Source: Mycobacterium branderi (GTDB lineage: Bacteria; Actinomycetota; Actinomycetes; Mycobacteriales; Mycobacteriaceae). Taken from it: a stretch of 64,000 bases of DNA. The notes beneath the pieces are model-generated. The model worked only from the letters and a program-made list of their open reading frames with translations, was not told the DNA's origin and searched no databases. Each line of letters opens with the position of its first letter. The stretch's first letter is position 1. The stretch lies in contig NZ_AP022606.1 of NCBI RefSeq assembly GCF_010728725.1, forward strand, positions 3,162,001 to 3,226,000, in the 5' to 3' direction. Positions 1 through 7,616 of this stretch are shown here, one piece after another. Both the position numbers and the translations under genes were made by a program.

Positions 1-678
1 CACATTGCGGAGGTTCGCGCTGCATTCGAGGAGCATGCCGCGCAGGGTCAGTTCAAGGAACGATGGTTTGATATGAATGACGTGATCGTCACTCAATGGT
101 GTGGTGTTTTTTCCAAAATTTTTGATCGTGTAGACCCCTTGCGGATCCTTGAAATCGGATCGTGGGAAGGCCGGTCGAGCCTGTTTCTTTTGACCTACTT
201 TACCCAAGGCCACTTAACCGCAGTAGACACATGGGCCGGCATCGACTATTACTTGTACAACGCAACTCCAGACGCGCGGGACCTGGAAGCGCGATTCGAC
301 GGCAATCTTGCCCCGTGTGCAGCCCGCCTTACAAAGCGCAAGGGGTCATCCTTACATGTGTTGCCGCAACTGCTGGATGAACAGCAAGAATTCGATCTGA
401 TTTATGTCGATGGATCCCATTTTGCCGACGATGTTTTGATGGATGGGATCACGGCATGGCGCTTGTTGAAACAGGGCGGAATAATGATTTTCGATGACTT
501 TTTATGGCCGTGCTATCCGCGCGCTCGGGCTAACCCCTGGTGGGCAATCGATCAGTTTTTGACATACCATCCCGGCGAATACAAGGTCCTAGCCGCCTAC
601 GACCAAATAATTCTGCAGAGAAAAACAAAGTTTACCGATCGTGTGACCGCTGATCTCACCGCTGTTCAATGGCAATGA
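1..678 (+). CDS. Class I SAM-dependent methyltransferase, 5'-truncated by window
   Basis: The frame is open from base 1 and residues upstream of the first ATG (position 73) look coding (EEHAAQGQFKERWF), so the gene probably begins before the window. The visible part has a Rossmann methyltransferase core: ILEIGSWEGRSS (SAM-binding motif I, near bases 145-180), an acidic strand-2 end AVDTW, and DLIYVDGSH then GGIMIFDDF, typical of the methyltransferase family that includes small-molecule O-methyltransferases. A sugar or peptide O-methylation role in GPL tailoring is inferred from context. Base composition is visibly less GC-rich than in the genes that follow. The exact substrate cannot be read from sequence. 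Confidence 0.8.
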   Translation, partial: HIAEVRAAFEEHAAQGQFKERWFDMNDVIVTQWCGVFSKIFDRVDPLRILEIGSWEGRSSLFLLTYFTQGHLTAVDTWAGIDYYLYNATPDARDLEARFDGNLAPCAARLTKRKGSSLHVLPQLLDEQQEFDLIYVDGSHFADDVLMDGITAWRLLKQGGIMIFDDFLWPCYPRARANPWWAIDQFLTYHPGEYKVLAAYDQIILQRKTKFTDRVTADLTAVQWQ

Positions 679-1312
679 TTGCGCACGTGTAACAGGCAAC
701 AACTGCGTCAAGAGAACAGGTGTAACGGCGACGTCCGCGATCAACCGATGACTGCGCACATGAGGCACCGGTCCGCTGCGGACTCCGCGGTTAAGGAAGC
801 CCGCCCTGCGGCCTAAGCAGCCGAATCGTAATCGACGGCGAGACTGCGACGCGCGGTTCGCGGCCAGTAACGTCGTTGGACAGATGTTGAAGACCAGGGT
901 TGGATCCGCGTCAGAGATAAGCTTCGCCAGTGCCGCGAGCCCACATATTCAGCATGTGTGCAAAAGGCCGTACAAGCTGCGCCTTTATTGAACTTGGTCG
1001 AATTAGGCCTATCGAAAACTAATTTGCTGAAGTTTGGTCATTTGACTCGAAATTCGGCGAACGTGGCGTACCTTCTGCGCAAAGCCCCCGCCTGGGAGCT
1101 TCGAGTTCCCTGAAAAGGGGGGAGCGGGTTGGAGCGGCTGATGGCCCGCGTCGACGAGTTTCGCCCTGCGTCGACGGCGTTCAATGAGCGCACGGGTTAC
1201 GGTGGGGCGCTGCTGAGCGATGGCGGCGTCGCTAGGTCAACGACGCCGCGGAGCGGGCCATCCCCGGGTGCTCCTGCACCAGCACTTGTCCGGATTCGGG
1301 ATCGGTGGCTCG
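679..1312 (+). other. Non-coding stretch upstream of the aminotransferase gene
   Basis: No convincing gene is seen here. Short open frames between about 1129 and 1320 are out of frame with, or merely extend, the following gene and show no family motif. The segment 980-1080 is AT-richer than its surroundings and probably carries the promoter of the aminotransferase-glycosyltransferase pair. No clear hairpin or repeat was found. Confidence 0.4.
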
Positions 1313-2548
1313 ATGCCCGCTGAGATCCCGTTTATCCGTCCAAGCTTTCCCACGCCAGCCGAACTCGCCGAGGAGTTCGACGACATCGTCAGCGCCAACT
1401 GGTACACGAATTTCGGCCCGAAGGAACGACGGTTCGCATCGGCGCTCGGCGAGTATCTCGGGCCCGACCTGCATGTCGCCACCTTCGCGAACGGCACGAT
1501 GGCGTTGATCGCAGCGCTTCATGCCGCCGTTGGCCCCGGAACACGTGACCGCTATCTGCTAATGCCGTCATTCACCTTCGTCGCTGTGGCCCAAGCTGCG
1601 CTGTGGGCCGGTTACCGGCCGTGGTTCGTCGACATAGACGCCGACACCTGGCAGCCAAGCGCCCCCTCGGCACGGGCCGTCTTGGAGCGCTCCCGCGACC
1701 TGATCGCGGGGATCGTGCTCCCCAACGTGTTCGGCGTCGGTAACCCGGATATCGATGCCTGGGAGGCGTTCGCCGCCGAGTGGGAGTTGCCGATCGTGCT
1801 CGACTCCGCCGCTGGCTTCGGCTCCGCGTACACCGACGGGCAGCGCCTCGGCGGGCGCGGCGCCTGCGAGATCTTCTCTTTCCATGCCACGAAGCCGTTC
1901 GCGGTGGGTGAGGGCGGCGCGCTGGTCTCTCGCGAGCCCCGGCTGGTCGAGCAAGCGCGCACGTTTGCAGACTTCGGCTTCACCGGGCGGCAGACCACGC
2001 AGCTCGGGATGAACGGGAAGCTGCCGGAACTCAGCGCGGCGATCGGACTGCGCCAACTCCGTGGGCTCGACGATCGTTTGGCCAGCCGCCGCACCGTCTT
2101 CGAGCGCTATCGCGCCGAACTGACTCCCGTCGGTCTGCGGTTTCAGCCCAATGCTGATGCTTCCTCGGTCTGCTTCGCCAGCGCATGCTGCGAGTCCGCG
2201 GACCACAAGGCCGCGGTGCTCGCCAAGCTGCGGCGATATGCGATCCGGGCCCACGACTATTACAACCCACCGCAACACCTGCACCCATACTTCATGGCCA
2301 ACCCCCGGTTGGTGAGGTCAGCCGACCTCACCAACACGGCGGATGTCTGCTCTCGGATCGTCTCGTTGCCAGTTCACCACTACATGGCCTCGGACGACGT
2401 CGCCCGCGTCGTTGCCGCGGTGCAGCGGGGCTCGCAGCTCGTCCACGCGCCTGTTGGCCTGCGAACCGGTCGAAGTAGTAGGGGCAACGACCGTTACTCC
2501 GGGGCTTGCCAACGCGCACAGGAAGTGGAGGGTTCGGAGCCGCGATGA
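1313..2548 (+). CDS. DegT/DnrJ/EryC1-family PLP-dependent sugar aminotransferase
   Basis: A 411-residue protein, normal for the DegT family, which transaminates nucleotide-linked keto-sugars. The PLP-lysine region is IFSFHATKPFAVGEGGALV, with Lys at about residue 194, preceded by VLDSAAGFGS (the cofactor-pyridine Asp). The N-terminus IPFIRPSFPTPAELAEEF and FANGTMALIAAL are typical of the fold. An in-frame start at 1220 would add 31 residues of low-complexity sequence, so the ATG at 1313 is preferred. The stop overlaps the next gene's start (ATGA at 2545-2548), so the pair is translationally coupled. This implies that an amino sugar, or a sugar made through an amino intermediate, is available to the neighbouring glycosyltransferase; that is inference. 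Confidence 0.88.
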   Translation: MPAEIPFIRPSFPTPAELAEEFDDIVSANWYTNFGPKERRFASALGEYLGPDLHVATFANGTMALIAALHAAVGPGTRDRYLLMPSFTFVAVAQAALWAGYRPWFVDIDADTWQPSAPSARAVLERSRDLIAGIVLPNVFGVGNPDIDAWEAFAAEWELPIVLDSAAGFGSAYTDGQRLGGRGACEIFSFHATKPFAVGEGGALVSREPRLVEQARTFADFGFTGRQTTQLGMNGKLPELSAAIGLRQLRGLDDRLASRRTVFERYRAELTPVGLRFQPNADASSVCFASACCESADHKAAVLAKLRRYAIRAHDYYNPPQHLHPYFMANPRLVRSADLTNTADVCSRIVSLPVHHYMASDDVARVVAAVQRGSQLVHAPVGLRTGRSSRGNDRYSGACQRAQEVEGSEPR

Positions 2549-3816
2549 AATTTGTGTTGGCAGCCTGGGGAAGTCGCGGCGAGATTGAGCCTTGTGCCGC
2601 TGTCGGTCGTGAGCTGCTGCGCAGAGGCCACGACGTGTGCATGGCCGTACCGCCTGACTTAGCCGACATCGTTGAGGTGGCTGGGATTGCGGCGGTCCCG
2701 TACGGGCTCGAGATGCAGGCGGTGATTGATGCATACCGTGACTTCTGGACGAGCTTGTTTCGCAATTTCTGGAAGATCAGGGATGTCAGCAGGTTGGGGC
2801 GCGAAGTGGTGGAACCCGGTAAGCGGTGCTGGGAGGAGTTGAGCAGGACCTTGACGTCGCTGGCGGACGGGGCCGACCTGCTGTTCACCACCCTGTCTTT
2901 CGAGGATGCCGCAGCCAATGTCGCGGAGTACCACGACATTCCGTTGGCCACGCTGCACTGGTTTCCGTTGCGGCCCAATGGCCAGCTCCTGCCATTCCTA
3001 CCGAAAGGGTTGTGCCGCTCCGCGATGACGTTTTACGAGTGGCTGACGTGGCGCATGACGACCAGGAAGCTCGAGGACGCGCAGCGCCGTGAGCTCGGTT
3101 TGCCGAAGGCGACAACGCCCGCGCCGCGACGGATGATCGAGCGTGGAGTACTGGAAATCCAGGCCTACGACGAGGTTTGCTTTCCGGGGCTGGCCGCCGA
3201 ATGGGCGCGATTCGACGGCCAGCGGCCCTTTGTCGGCACCTTGACTCTGGAGTTGCCCACGGATGCCGACGACGAGGCCTTGTCGTGGATTGCGGCGGGA
3301 ACACCGCCGATTTTCTTCGGTTTCGGCAGCATCCCGGTTGCGTCTGCTGCGGATACGCTGGCCATGATCAGCGAGGCTTGCGAGGAGTTGGGCGAGCGGG
3401 CATTGGTTGGCGCCGGCTGGACTGACTTCAGCGACGTCCCCCAGTGGGAGCATGTCAAGGTCGTGGGCGAGTTGAATTACGCAGCGATCTTTCCGGTCTG
3501 CCGCGCGGTCGTGCACCGCGGTAGCTCGGGTATCACCGATGCGGGCTTGCGTGCCGGGGTGCCCACGTTGATCCTGTCGACGGACCTCAACCAGACGCTC
3601 ACAGGTGCGATGGTCAAACGGTTGAAAGTAGGCACGGCGCGGCGCTTTTCGAGCGCTACTCGTAAATCGTTGATCGCTGACCTGCGGACGATCCTCGGCC
3701 CGGACTATGTTGCCCGGTCCCGCGAATTCGCCAGGCGGATGACCAAATCGGCCGAGAGCGCTGTCGCTGCTGCTGATCATCTGGAAAACTTCGCCCGACT
3801 GCGGCGTGTCGGCTGA
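2545..3816 (+). CDS. GtfA/RtfA-like glycosyltransferase with altered donor motif
   Basis: A 423-residue UGT-like (GT28/GT1-type, GT-B fold) glycosyltransferase of the mycobacterial GPL family. The N-terminus MKFVLAAWGSRGEIEPCAAVG is the acceptor-side signature and GFGSIPV starts the donor-side half. The start is the ATG overlapping the aminotransferase stop (ATGA). The nucleotide-diphosphate loop near residue 324 reads HRGSSGIT, where four of the six other copies here have HHGGxGTT, and TDLNQTLTG replaces TDLDQTLWG. These changes touch the loop that binds the donor diphosphate, so it may use another donor or be weakly active. Transfer of a deoxysugar onto the lipopeptide is inferred from family and neighbours. 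Confidence 0.9.
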   Translation: MKFVLAAWGSRGEIEPCAAVGRELLRRGHDVCMAVPPDLADIVEVAGIAAVPYGLEMQAVIDAYRDFWTSLFRNFWKIRDVSRLGREVVEPGKRCWEELSRTLTSLADGADLLFTTLSFEDAAANVAEYHDIPLATLHWFPLRPNGQLLPFLPKGLCRSAMTFYEWLTWRMTTRKLEDAQRRELGLPKATTPAPRRMIERGVLEIQAYDEVCFPGLAAEWARFDGQRPFVGTLTLELPTDADDEALSWIAAGTPPIFFGFGSIPVASAADTLAMISEACEELGERALVGAGWTDFSDVPQWEHVKVVGELNYAAIFPVCRAVVHRGSSGITDAGLRAGVPTLILSTDLNQTLTGAMVKRLKVGTARRFSSATRKSLIADLRTILGPDYVARSREFARRMTKSAESAVAAADHLENFARLRRVG

Positions 3817-3953
3817 TCGGCGAAGGCTTGCGTGCCGGCATCGAGATAACAGTGGTGTGGTACCGCACCAACGTCGGTGCGGCGGGGCAGTGACCCTTTG
3901 TGGCTCGTACCGACAGGCTGGTGTTCTCGACCGCTGCCCTACCATCAACCGTT

Positions 3954-4610
3954 ATGTCGAGGATGAGGCAAAAGCTCATCGATATCGCGCTGAAGTTGGT
4001 CCGCAGTAGAAACTCACTCGAGCCCAACCGCCTTGCCGCTGCACACGGCTGGTTCCGGGGCATGCACCTGGTATCACCACCCGCAATCGCCAAGCGACGG
4101 CACCTGCTCAATACGCTGAAATCGCGGGGGCACAGGATCTTCGTCGAGGCCGGCACGTACAAAGGTGAAACCACCGCATTTTTGATACCGCACACGGATC
4201 AAGTCTTCTCCGTCGAACTACATGACGAGCTCTATGCCGCAGCCCAACAGCGGTTCGCCGATCATCCCAATGTCACCGTCATCCATGGTGATTCGCTCGT
4301 CGAGATCCCGAAGATCGTCGCAAATTGCTCGACCCCGCCGCTGGTGTACCTAGACGGGCATTTCTCCGGCCCTGGGACAGCCGAAGGTCAGGAGATGGAG
4401 CCTGCAGAGTCGACCCTGCGGCGCCTCGCCGACGTAACTCCGGCGGGCAGCACCATCGTGATTGATGATCTCCGTCTCTTCGGCTCCGGACTCGCCGGAT
4501 TTCCCCAGCTCGACGCGATCACGGCGGCCGCGCGCTCGACATTCCCCACCGCAGTGATCCGCGCCGGCCTGGACTCGATCGTCGTCGAGATCCCTGGACA
4601 AAATGGTTGA
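3954..4610 (+). CDS. Class I SAM-dependent methyltransferase
   Basis: About 218 residues. It contains IFVEAGTYKGETTAF (motif I), VFSVELHDELY (acidic residue after strand 2), VTVIHGDS and PLVYLDGHFSGPGTAEGQEM, followed by GSTIVIDDLRLFG. The HFSG/IDD pattern resembles a methyltransferase-like family found in polysaccharide and glycolipid loci. A GTG at 3900 would add 18 residues; the ATG at 3954 was chosen because it lies close to the first plausible helix (MSRMRQKLIDIALKL), with another ATG at 3963. It sits between two glycosylation genes on the same strand, and a sugar O-methyltransferase role is inferred. The substrate is not determined. Confidence 0.75.
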   Translation: MSRMRQKLIDIALKLVRSRNSLEPNRLAAAHGWFRGMHLVSPPAIAKRRHLLNTLKSRGHRIFVEAGTYKGETTAFLIPHTDQVFSVELHDELYAAAQQRFADHPNVTVIHGDSLVEIPKIVANCSTPPLVYLDGHFSGPGTAEGQEMEPAESTLRRLADVTPAGSTIVIDDLRLFGSGLAGFPQLDAITAAARSTFPTAVIRAGLDSIVVEIPGQNG

Positions 4611-4696
4611 ATTCAGCGAGCGCGGCGAATCTCGAGGCAGCCGCCGACCCTCGCGTCCATCTCCCCGGTGCGCTATTTGGGTGTTAATGTTGTGCA

Positions 4697-5437
4697 GTGC
4701 ATTTGTTGGACAGTGCTCGATTGATCGCCCGTAGCGCTGCTTTCGAGGTATCGCGACGCTATTCCGAGCGGAACTGGAAGCGTCAGATTGTGCAGCAGCT
4801 GGAATCGCATCGCGTAAATGTCGTTCTGGATGTAGGCGCCAACTCGGGACAATACGCTGCCGACCTTCGCAAGGCGGCTTACAAGGGTCGTATCATATCG
4901 TTCGAACCCTTATCTGGTCCATTTTCGGTTTTGGCGAGGAGAGCATCGGCAGATCCGCTTTGGGACTGTCGGCAGTATGCGCTAGGCGACGTTGATGGAA
5001 CGATCTCGATAAATGTCGCCGGCAACGCCGGTCAGAGCAGTTCCGTCCTGCCCATGCTGAAAAGCCATCAAGACGTCTATCCACCAGCAAATTATATCGG
5101 GGTCGAAGACACGCCGATACATCAGCTCGATTCCGTCGTATCAGAAATTTTACAGCCGGATGATGTTGCCTTTCTCAAGGTCGATGTTCAAGGATTTGAG
5201 AAACAGGTGCTGGCCGGTAGCAAGTCAACCGTCGATGACCGCTGCGTTGGCTTGCAACTCGAACTATCGTTCGTACCTTTGTATGAAGGCGGTATGCTCG
5301 TCCGTGAGGCGCTCGACCTCGTACATTCTTTGGGCTTCACGCTGACGGGGTTGCTGCCCTGCTTCACCGATTTCCGCAATGGTCGAATGCTTCAGGCCGA
5401 CGGGCTCTTCTTTCGTGAGGAAGGACCGAGTCTTTGA
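4697..5437 (+). CDS. FkbM-family methyltransferase
   Basis: 246 residues from a GTG start. FkbM hallmarks in order: VVLDVGANSGQYAADLR (motif I), IISFEPLSGPFSVL, YALGDVDGTISINVAGN, IHQLDSVVSEI, VAFLKVDVQGFEKQVLAG and LQLELSFVPLYEGG. This family O-methylates hydroxyls, and in mycobacterial loci it methylates deoxyhexoses. Its stop codon lies in the same frame as the following glycosyltransferase with only 48 bases to that gene's GTG, so the two are probably co-transcribed. Codon use is less GC-biased than in the tandem glycosyltransferases. The arrangement recalls the Rv2956-Rv2957 pair of the M. tuberculosis phenolic glycolipid locus (recollection, not a search). Confidence 0.88.
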   Translation: MHLLDSARLIARSAAFEVSRRYSERNWKRQIVQQLESHRVNVVLDVGANSGQYAADLRKAAYKGRIISFEPLSGPFSVLARRASADPLWDCRQYALGDVDGTISINVAGNAGQSSSVLPMLKSHQDVYPPANYIGVEDTPIHQLDSVVSEILQPDDVAFLKVDVQGFEKQVLAGSKSTVDDRCVGLQLELSFVPLYEGGMLVREALDLVHSLGFTLTGLLPCFTDFRNGRMLQADGLFFREEGPSL

Positions 5438-5485
5438 GCCGAAATTTCTGGGACGAAGCGGTACGCCGGGCTGACCGCTGCTAAC

Positions 5486-6313
5486 GTGACAAGTGGTATG
5501 ACCGCACCGATGTTTTCGATCGTCGTCCCCACATTGAACGCAGCGGCAACTCTGCATACTTGCCTTGACAGCGTCATATGCCAAACCTGCGGTGATTTCG
5601 AGCTCGTCGTGGTCGACGGCGGCTCGACCGACGAAACCCTAGACATCGTGAACGGCTTGGCCGCCGATCTCGGTACGCGCCTGGTCACTCATTGCGGCCC
5701 GGACCGGGGTGTCTATGACGCCATGAACCGCGGGGTCGGCATGGCTACGGGGTCGTGGTTGCTCTTTCTGGGCGCCGACGACACCCTGCACGAGGCGACC
5801 ACCCTGGCGCGCGTGGCCGCCTTCATCAACGAACACCAGCCGAGTGATCTGGTCTATGGCGATGTGATCATTCGCTCAACCTGGTCCCGCTGGGGTGGGG
5901 CCTTCGACCTTGACCGCCTGCTGTTTGAGACGAACATCTGCCATCAAGCGATCTTCTACCGCCGCGACCTGTTCGCCGGCATCGGACCCTACAACCTGCG
6001 TTACCCGGTATGGGCCGACTGGGACTTCAACATCCGCTGCTTCTCCAACCCAGCACTTGTCACGAGATACATGGACATCGTGGTTGCTCACTACAACGAC
6101 ATGACTGGGGTCTGTGCCAGCAAGGGCGCGGACAAGGAGTTCAGAAAGCGGCTGCCCGTGTTCTTCTGGTGGTCAGCCTTCGAGACCTGTCGCCGACAGG
6201 TAGCGCTCTTGAGGCGAAGGGATGCCTGGCGGCAAGCGCCGCTGGCTGTGCGTCAACAGCTGATCAGGACCAGGGCCGCGCGGGAGGCCAGATCGGACTC
6301 CTCCGGACACTGA
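5486..6313 (+). CDS. Family 2 glycosyltransferase (Rv2957-like)
   Basis: About 275 residues with a GT-A fold: FSIVVPTLNAAATLHTCLDS at the N-terminus, LVVVDGGSTDETLDIV for nucleotide binding, and the DxD-type metal motif in LFLGADDTL. DRGVYDAMNRG and YGDVIIRST are typical of mycobacterial glycolipid GT2 enzymes. GTG 5486 is used, with ATG 5498 as the alternative. The frame is open back to the FkbM stop at 5435-5437, and the intervening 48 bases would encode AEISGTKRYAGLTAAN, resembling the N-terminus I remember for Rv2957; an ATT at 5444 could therefore be a rare start. Probable role: addition of a deoxysugar to a glycolipid or GPL oligosaccharide. Confidence 0.88.
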   Translation: MTSGMTAPMFSIVVPTLNAAATLHTCLDSVICQTCGDFELVVVDGGSTDETLDIVNGLAADLGTRLVTHCGPDRGVYDAMNRGVGMATGSWLLFLGADDTLHEATTLARVAAFINEHQPSDLVYGDVIIRSTWSRWGGAFDLDRLLFETNICHQAIFYRRDLFAGIGPYNLRYPVWADWDFNIRCFSNPALVTRYMDIVVAHYNDMTGVCASKGADKEFRKRLPVFFWWSAFETCRRQVALLRRRDAWRQAPLAVRQQLIRTRAAREARSDSSGH

Positions 6314-6339
6314 CCACGCGGTGTCACACACGACGGTTC

Positions 6340-7155
6340 TTAACCGCCAGCTGCGGCGCTGCCCATGCCGGTGCCCACGAGGGCGAGCCCGCCCACTGCG
6401 CACATAGCTATCAGGATCTTTCGACGGTGCGTCCGCGCCCAATCGTGCAGCCGTTGCACGATCGCCTGGGTTTTGGCTGGCGCGGTCAGATAGCTGGCGA
6501 GCGTGAATTCGATAACCGCAAGCATCCCGATGACGAACGCGACGGCGGCAACGGCCTGCGTCCCGGTCGCAGCTCCCGATGCGACGATAAACGCGAGGAG
6601 GAACAGAACCCCGTCTAGTGGCGGCCCCGTTCCGAGGCCGAGCGCGCCCGCAACCCACAAGGATCCGTTTTCCCACGCGTTGTGGGCACGGTGGAGTAAC
6701 CGCCGGAATGCAGATACACCCTCGGACGGCACATCTTGTGGGCGGCCGAACAGTCGTGAGATTGCACTCGGTTTATCCGAGTCCAGCACCTGGGTCGAGG
6801 TACCACCGCGCGCTGCGGGTGCATGCGCCCGCTGGCGCCGACGCGTTAACGAATGCACCGCCAGCAGGGCACCGATCGATAGCGCCACCACACCCATCGC
6901 GAGTTGAATGTGCTTGACCGTCGGATTTGTGGCCAAATTGTCCGCAAAAGATTTCAGCATGGGTGTGTTGTGCAGCATCGTCAGCGGCAGCACCACGGTG
7001 AAAATGCATGCGATCAGGTTTCCGGCCCCGTATGCGAGCAGGTTTTGTACAGGCCTGGGCCGGGAGATCACGAGAAGGGCCAGGCCGAGACGCATCGGAT
7101 CAAACCCCGTCAGAAGCCCGGAACTCAACCCCACCAACACCAGTGAGCTCCACAT
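6340..7155 (-). CDS. Gap-family integral membrane protein (paralogue 1)
   Basis: 271 residues, starting ATG-TGG-AGC at 7155. The N-terminus MWSSLVLVGLSSGLLTGFDP, followed by LALLVISRPRPVQNLLAYGAG, is the hallmark of the GAP (GPL-addressing protein) family. About six hydrophobic segments are split by a polar, Arg/Ser-rich loop (residues about 120-165) and the end is short and Gly/Ala-rich. In M. smegmatis Gap is required for GPL to reach the cell surface. This is the first of three paralogues in the window. It ends only 26 bases from the convergent GT2 gene and is divergent from the acyltransferase at 7617. Confidence 0.88.
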   Translation of the reverse strand: MWSSLVLVGLSSGLLTGFDPMRLGLALLVISRPRPVQNLLAYGAGNLIACIFTVVLPLTMLHNTPMLKSFADNLATNPTVKHIQLAMGVVALSIGALLAVHSLTRRRQRAHAPAARGGTSTQVLDSDKPSAISRLFGRPQDVPSEGVSAFRRLLHRAHNAWENGSLWVAGALGLGTGPPLDGVLFLLAFIVASGAATGTQAVAAVAFVIGMLAVIEFTLASYLTAPAKTQAIVQRLHDWARTHRRKILIAMCAVGGLALVGTGMGSAAAGG

Positions 7156-7616
7156 GGCCGGAACACTACCTTGGTGGCACGGGTCCGTTGATTGTTCTAT
7201 AGCTCTGAGCGTTGTTTAGGTCGTTGACGCACGGGCTGTAGCAGGCAGTGACGGCCGGCCCGGCGGCCAAGGGCGTCTCATAGGTGGCTCATAGCGAAGA
7301 CGTCAGGTGATCGTAACCGTCCAAAATGTATGTGGGACACGGCGTTCGCTCATGACCAGTCGACCGCTGCTCGGAGCTCGGCGTTGAACCGACCTATAGT
7401 GGCCAGGAAAGGGCGGGTCGTGCATTGTGCACGGCTGGTTGAGAGACATGCTGCTGATGCCGAATTGATCAGATTGGTTAACGGGCCTGATCGGTTCTGA
7501 TCGTTTGTTGGACACCACCCCCGTTCCGTCCATATCCCAAGTGACGTGCGATGGTTTGGTCGTTACTGAAGGTAAAACGGCATCTACGGCTAACGATGAG
7601 AAAGTACGGTACGCAA
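7156..7616. promoter_or_regulatory. Divergent intergenic region between Gap-1 and acyltransferase-1
   Basis: About 460 bases with no convincing gene separate two divergent genes, so it should hold promoters for both. A tandem 10-bp repeat CTGATCGGTT/CTGATCGTTT lies at 7487-7506, just after TTGATCAGATTGG and TTAAC. A repeated GATC-centred motif of this kind could bind a regulator. An in-frame ATG at 7596 could extend the acyltransferase by seven residues. No transcription start can be fixed from sequence alone. Confidence 0.4.
7487..7506. repeat. Tandem 10-bp direct repeat in divergent promoter region
   Basis: Two adjacent copies, CTGATCGGTT and CTGATCGTTT, differ at one base. They lie about 110 bases upstream of the acyltransferase-1 start and could form an operator; no function is demonstrated. 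Confidence 0.4.

Noticed and set aside
6010..6618. Plus-strand frame overlapping the end of the GT2 gene and of Gap 1
   Set aside because: No motif; it crosses two well-supported genes in other frames.
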